Shown here one piece after another: positions 41,243 through 43,876 of a DNA stretch of 43,876 bases. Each line of letters opens with the position of its first letter. Position 1 is the first letter of the stretch. The notes beneath the pieces are model-generated. The model did not search any database and was not told the origin of the DNA. It saw only the letters and a program-made list of their open reading frames with translations. Source of the stretch: an uncultured Ruminococcus sp. (GTDB lineage Bacteria; Bacillota; Clostridia; Oscillospirales; CAG-272); contig URUL01000008.1 of NCBI GenBank assembly GCA_900551005.1, positions 1 through 43,876 on the forward strand, given 5' to 3'. The position numbers and the translations under genes were made by a program.

Positions 41243-41917
41243 ATGATAAAAATTTCTCCTTCGGTTTTGGCTTGTGATTTTTCAAGGTTGGGAGACGAAG
41301 CGAAAAAAGTTGAGGCGGCAGGTGCCGAATGGCTCCATCTCGACGTGATGGACGGTATATTCGTACCGAATATATCCTTCGGTCCTTGCGTTATCAAGTC
41401 GATACGTAACGTGACGGGCGCATTTTTTGATACGCACCTGATGATCACCGATCCGATACGCTACGTGGGCGCATTCGCGTCGGCAGGAGCAGATCTGATC
41501 ACCATACATTACGAGAGCTGTGAAAATCAGATAGAATCTCTGTAAAAGATACATTCGCTCGGCAAAAAGGCGGGCATTTCCATCTAGCCCGCAACACCGG
41601 CATTCGTGCTCGAGCCGATACTTCCTTACGTTGATCTCGTTCTCGTCATGACAGTGGAACCGGGCTTTGGCGGGCAGAGCTTCATGGAAGATACGATGGA
41701 GAGCGTTCGCACGGTTCGCGCGATGGCTGATGCCGCGGGACTTGATATTGATATCGAGGTTGACGGCGGGATAAACGCAAAGACGGCAGGTGTGGCAGCG
41801 CAGGCGGGGGCGAATGTTTTCGTTGCCGGCTCATCTGTTTTCGGCGCGGAAAATACCAAAGAGGCGATAGCCGCGATAAGAAGCGCGGCAGAGGGCGCAT
41901 TCGGTGCAAAGAACTGA
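41243..41917 (+). pseudogene. rpe: Ribulose-phosphate 3-epimerase with two in-frame stops
   Basis: Pentose-phosphate pathway TIM-barrel enzyme interconverting ribulose-5-phosphate and xylulose-5-phosphate. Seen: ISPSVLACDFSRLG, WLHLDVMDGIFVPNISFG (metal H and D), THLMITDP, then TAA at 41543 (codon 101) and TAG at 41585 (codon 115), 42 bases apart; the same frame resumes with PATPAFVLEPILPYVDLVLVMTVEPGFGGQSF and ends with EVDGGINAKT and VAGSSVFG. Read through, it is 224 residues, normal, and all other motifs are intact. Start at 41243 after GGGAGGCAGCGACTT. An earlier in-frame start (41141) lacks family support. The second stop lies at a position usually lysine or asparagine before PATP. Confidence 0.88.
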
Positions 41918-41944
41918 GGTATATTTGAAGAAAATAATCTTCAG

Positions 41945-41987
41945 GCGGGACAAAATCCTTTTGCGGGAGTTTGTCCCGCTTTTTTTC
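41945..41987 (+). terminator. Intrinsic terminator after rpe
   Basis: GCGGGACAAA (41945-41954) pairs perfectly with TTTGTCCCGC (41970-41979), followed by eight T. It insulates the spoIIIA operon. Confidence 0.9.
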
Positions 41988-42052
41988 TTGCCATGTAATA
42001 AATGTGCGGACAAGTTCATATATTGTAGCAGACGGAAGGGAGGTGCCCCCCT

Positions 42053-42997
42053 ATGATCGAAAACGGCATGGGAATGCGGCAGATACCTGATTCGGAAGTG
42101 CCGACGCTCATGCGGATACTTCGCTATATACCGAAAAAATTTGCCTCTCCGATTATGAAATATGTATCAGCCAATCCCGCGGCGGCGCCTTTTATATCCG
42201 AGATAAGACTGCGCCTCGGCGCGCTTTTTTCCATCACGGCGGCGGGGAAGAATATATCTATTTTCAATTCCGAGAGAATATACTGCGATTCCGATGATAT
42301 GTCGCAGACACTGGGGCTTCTCTGCGAGGATTCCATCCATACGTACGGAGATACGATGCGCGAAGGCTATATTCTGCTCGACGGCGGCTATCGTATCGGT
42401 ATCTGCGGTCATGCGAGGTGCGAGGGAAATGTGCTGAAAAGCGTTTACGGCATTACTGCCATCTCCATTCGTATACCGCACGGTGTCTATGGAATATGCG
42501 ATGACATTCTCCCACTTCTTTTTACGGATGGCAGAATAAACAGCGCACTGATCTATTCTCCGCCGGGTGTAGGCAAGACGACGCTGCTGCGCGATATCGC
42601 AGTTAAGCTGCGCGGCAGGCGTATCTCGCTTATCGATACGCGCGGGGAGCTTTTCATGGAAGAGAGCATGGACAATACGCTTATAGACGTGCTGTACGGC
42701 TACCCGCGCGCAAAGGGCATAGAAATAGCGACGCGCACCATGTCGGCAGAGGTGATCATCTGCGATGAGATAGGCTCTGCCGAGGAAGCAAGCGCCATCC
42801 TTGCCGCACAGAACAGCGGTGTTCCGCTCATAGCCTCGGCGCATGCGGACAGTCTCCGTTCGCTCTTCATGCGCCCGAATATAAAGCTCCTTTTTGAGCA
42901 TGGAATCTTCCGCTATTATATCGGACTCTCGCGCAAGGCGGGAGGAAGCGCATTTGAATTTGAAATATACGATGCGGCAGGCGAAAAAACATGCTGA
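42053..42997 (+). CDS. spoIIIAA: Stage III sporulation protein AA (ATPase)
   Basis: ATPase of the SpoIIIA-SpoIIQ channel between mother cell and forespore, related to secretion ATPases. Seen: SEIRLRLG, GYILLDGGYRIGICGHA, Walker A IYSPPGVGKTTLLRDIA (about residues 171-187), Walker B VIICDEIGSAEEA, and ASAHADSLRSLFMRPN. 314 residues, normal. ATG at 42053 after GGGAGGTGCCCCCCT. The stop overlaps the spoIIIAB start. A CATATATT at 42017 loosely fits a sigma-E -10 box, as expected for this operon, but the -35 box is unclear. Confidence 0.95.
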   Translation: MIENGMGMRQIPDSEVPTLMRILRYIPKKFASPIMKYVSANPAAAPFISEIRLRLGALFSITAAGKNISIFNSERIYCDSDDMSQTLGLLCEDSIHTYGDTMREGYILLDGGYRIGICGHARCEGNVLKSVYGITAISIRIPHGVYGICDDILPLLFTDGRINSALIYSPPGVGKTTLLRDIAVKLRGRRISLIDTRGELFMEESMDNTLIDVLYGYPRAKGIEIATRTMSAEVIICDEIGSAEEASAILAAQNSGVPLIASAHADSLRSLFMRPNIKLLFEHGIFRYYIGLSRKAGGSAFEFEIYDAAGEKTC

Positions 42998-43494
42998 AAT
43001 ATATCGGAGCTCTTACTGTTTTCATTTCGTGTACGCTCGCGGGGATAACATTCTGCGAGCGGGAAAAGCTGAAGCTGCGGCAATGCGAGGCTTTTCTTGC
43101 GTTATTTGAATATGTGAAAAACCAGATACATTATTTTCTTGCCCCCACGAAGCAGATATACCGCGGATTTACCGATCCCGTGCTTGAGAAAACGGGATTT
43201 CTCGCAATGCTCTGTGAGGAAAGCGACGGCGTTTACCGCAATAACTGGATAGATGCTTTTGAAGCATGCAGGGAGAGTATCTGCCTCTCTCCCGCACAGG
43301 CGGAGATCGTCAAGACCTTCGGCTCTCATATAGGGAAGAGCAATGAGCCGATGCAGACGAGAAATTTTGAATACTGCATCAAAATGATGGAGGCAGAGGT
43401 ATCAAAACAGCGCGCGCTCTGCGAAAAGAACACGCGTCTCTACAGAACGCTCGGCTTTGCCGTCGGTGCGATGGCGGCGCTTCTGCTTATATGA
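42991..43494 (+). CDS. spoIIIAB: Stage III sporulation protein AB
   Basis: Membrane protein of the SpoIIIA complex, GspF-like. 167 residues with an N-terminal hydrophobic segment (MLKYIGALTVFISCTLAGITF), the conserved EREKLKLRQCEAFLALFEYVKNQI segment, and a C-terminal membrane helix (LGFAVGAMAALLLI). It overlaps spoIIIAA by 7 bases. Confidence 0.92.
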   Translation: MLKYIGALTVFISCTLAGITFCEREKLKLRQCEAFLALFEYVKNQIHYFLAPTKQIYRGFTDPVLEKTGFLAMLCEESDGVYRNNWIDAFEACRESICLSPAQAEIVKTFGSHIGKSNEPMQTRNFEYCIKMMEAEVSKQRALCEKNTRLYRTLGFAVGAMAALLLI

Positions 43495-43533
43495 AGAACC
43501 GATACGGGCGAACTTACGGGTGGTGATTTTTTA

Positions 43534-43728
43534 TTGAATACGGAACTGATTCTGAAGGTGGCGGGCGTAGGACTGCTCGTGACGGTGGCACATCAGATAC
43601 TTGCCAAATCCGGAAGAGATGAGCAGGCGCTTTTTGTCACGATAGCGGGAATAGTGATCGTCCTGTTAATGCTTGTGGGCGAGATAGGCGGGCTTTTTGA
43701 TATGATCAAGGGGATATTCGGCTTATGA
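43534..43728 (+). CDS. spoIIIAC: Stage III sporulation protein AC
   Basis: Small membrane protein of 64 residues with two hydrophobic helices (LILKVAGVGLLVTVAHQIL and FVTIAGIVIVLLMLVGEIGGLF) and the GRDEQA loop typical of SpoIIIAC. The start is TTG at 43534 after GGGTGGTGA; no ATG fits. It overlaps spoIIIAD as ATGA. Confidence 0.92.
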   Translation: MNTELILKVAGVGLLVTVAHQILAKSGRDEQALFVTIAGIVIVLLMLVGEIGGLFDMIKGIFGL

Positions 43729-43876
43729 CGGTGCTGAAGCTGTGTGGTATAGCCGTTATCGGCGTGTGCGCGGCGCTGATCATGCGTGCGGCAAAAAGCG
43801 AGCGCGCGCTTCCTGTCGGCATCATAACGGGCATTATCATTCTTGCCTCTGCCGTCTCGTCCATGAATCCCATCGT
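43725..43876 (+). CDS. spoIIIAD: Stage III sporulation protein AD, N-terminal part (cut by window end)
   Basis: Starts at ATG 43725, overlapping the spoIIIAC stop. The visible residues (MTVLKLCGIAVIGVCAALIM, then RAAKSERALPVGIITGIIIL) match the first membrane helices of SpoIIIAD. The rest lies beyond the window. Confidence 0.85.
   Translation, partial: MTVLKLCGIAVIGVCAALIMRAAKSERALPVGIITGIIILASAVSSMNPI

Noticed and set aside
42017..42024. Sigma-E promoter of spoIIIAA
   Set aside because: The -10-like CATATATT is suggestive but no convincing -35 box was seen, so it is only mentioned in the gene entry.
1..43876. Pyrrolysine or selenocysteine insertion as cause of the in-frame stops
   Set aside because: TGA is not involved, two stops are TAA, and none of the genes is a known pyrrolysine or selenocysteine enzyme; no pyl gene is in the window.
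1..43876. Whole-genome reassignment of TAA or TAG
   Set aside because: TAA ends most intact genes here, so it cannot be globally sense. TAG reassignment alone would not explain the two TAA sites.

Overview
The window looks like a chromosome segment of an anaerobic, endospore-forming member of the Clostridia (Bacillota), probably an uncultivated gut lineage. The sequence basis is an oxygen-sensitive class III ribonucleotide reductase (nrdD-nrdG), the sporulation genes spoIIGA-sigE and spoIIIAA-AD, the dnaG-rpoD operon, sigma-A-type promoters with 17-bp spacers, strong GGAGG ribosome binding sites and frequent TTG starts. Placement below class is inference. No phage, CRISPR array or complete insertion sequence was seen.

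Layout. 1-1556: end of nrdD, then nrdG. 1578-2861: an AT-richer block with a helix-turn-helix regulator, a 127-bp MITE-like palindromic element and many hairpins, bounded by inverted 22-bp repeats. 3028-3205: tRNA-Gly and tRNA-Thr (minus), divergent from rsmA. 3346-9998: rsmA, murD, three tandem M42 peptidase paralogues (the middle one lacking metal ligands) and a PLP enzyme. 10075-11722: spoIIGA-sigE behind a Spo0A-type promoter. 11821-14027: rpmE, hflX and a YigZ/IMPACT gene. 14187-18335: dgt-dnaG-rpoD. 18530-21769: a 1079-residue lipoprotein with a solute-binding-like N-terminus and a repeat-bearing C-terminus. 21953-22555: a small hydrolase. 22696-25621 (minus): pfkB-like, ruvX, glyS. 25730-27586: a divergent formate/nitrite-type transporter and a NahK-like kinase. 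27830-30061: a BspA-type leucine-rich-repeat lipoprotein followed by a coding remnant. 30268-31066 (minus): ECF sigma and anti-sigma. 31142-37110 (minus): two large ABC exporters with zinc ribbons around a DUF1854 gene, then nfo. 37261-38355 (minus): ychF. 38637-40863: response regulator and histidine kinase. 41243-43876: rpe, then the start of the spoIIIA operon.

The most unusual global feature is five in-frame stop codons (three TAG, two TAA) inside four otherwise full-length conserved genes (nrdD, the third M42 gene, nfo, rpe), with no frameshift at any of them. TAG ends only one intact gene here (spoIIGA), while TAA and TGA end all others. I cannot tell consensus or damage errors from fresh pseudogenes or readthrough. 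The best candidates for new biology are the repeat-bearing lipoprotein, the M42 trio with its pseudoenzyme, the zinc-ribbon ABC/DUF1854 cluster, a candidate structured RNA behind a perfect consensus promoter at 40890, and small repeats linking two acquired-looking blocks about 28 kb apart.
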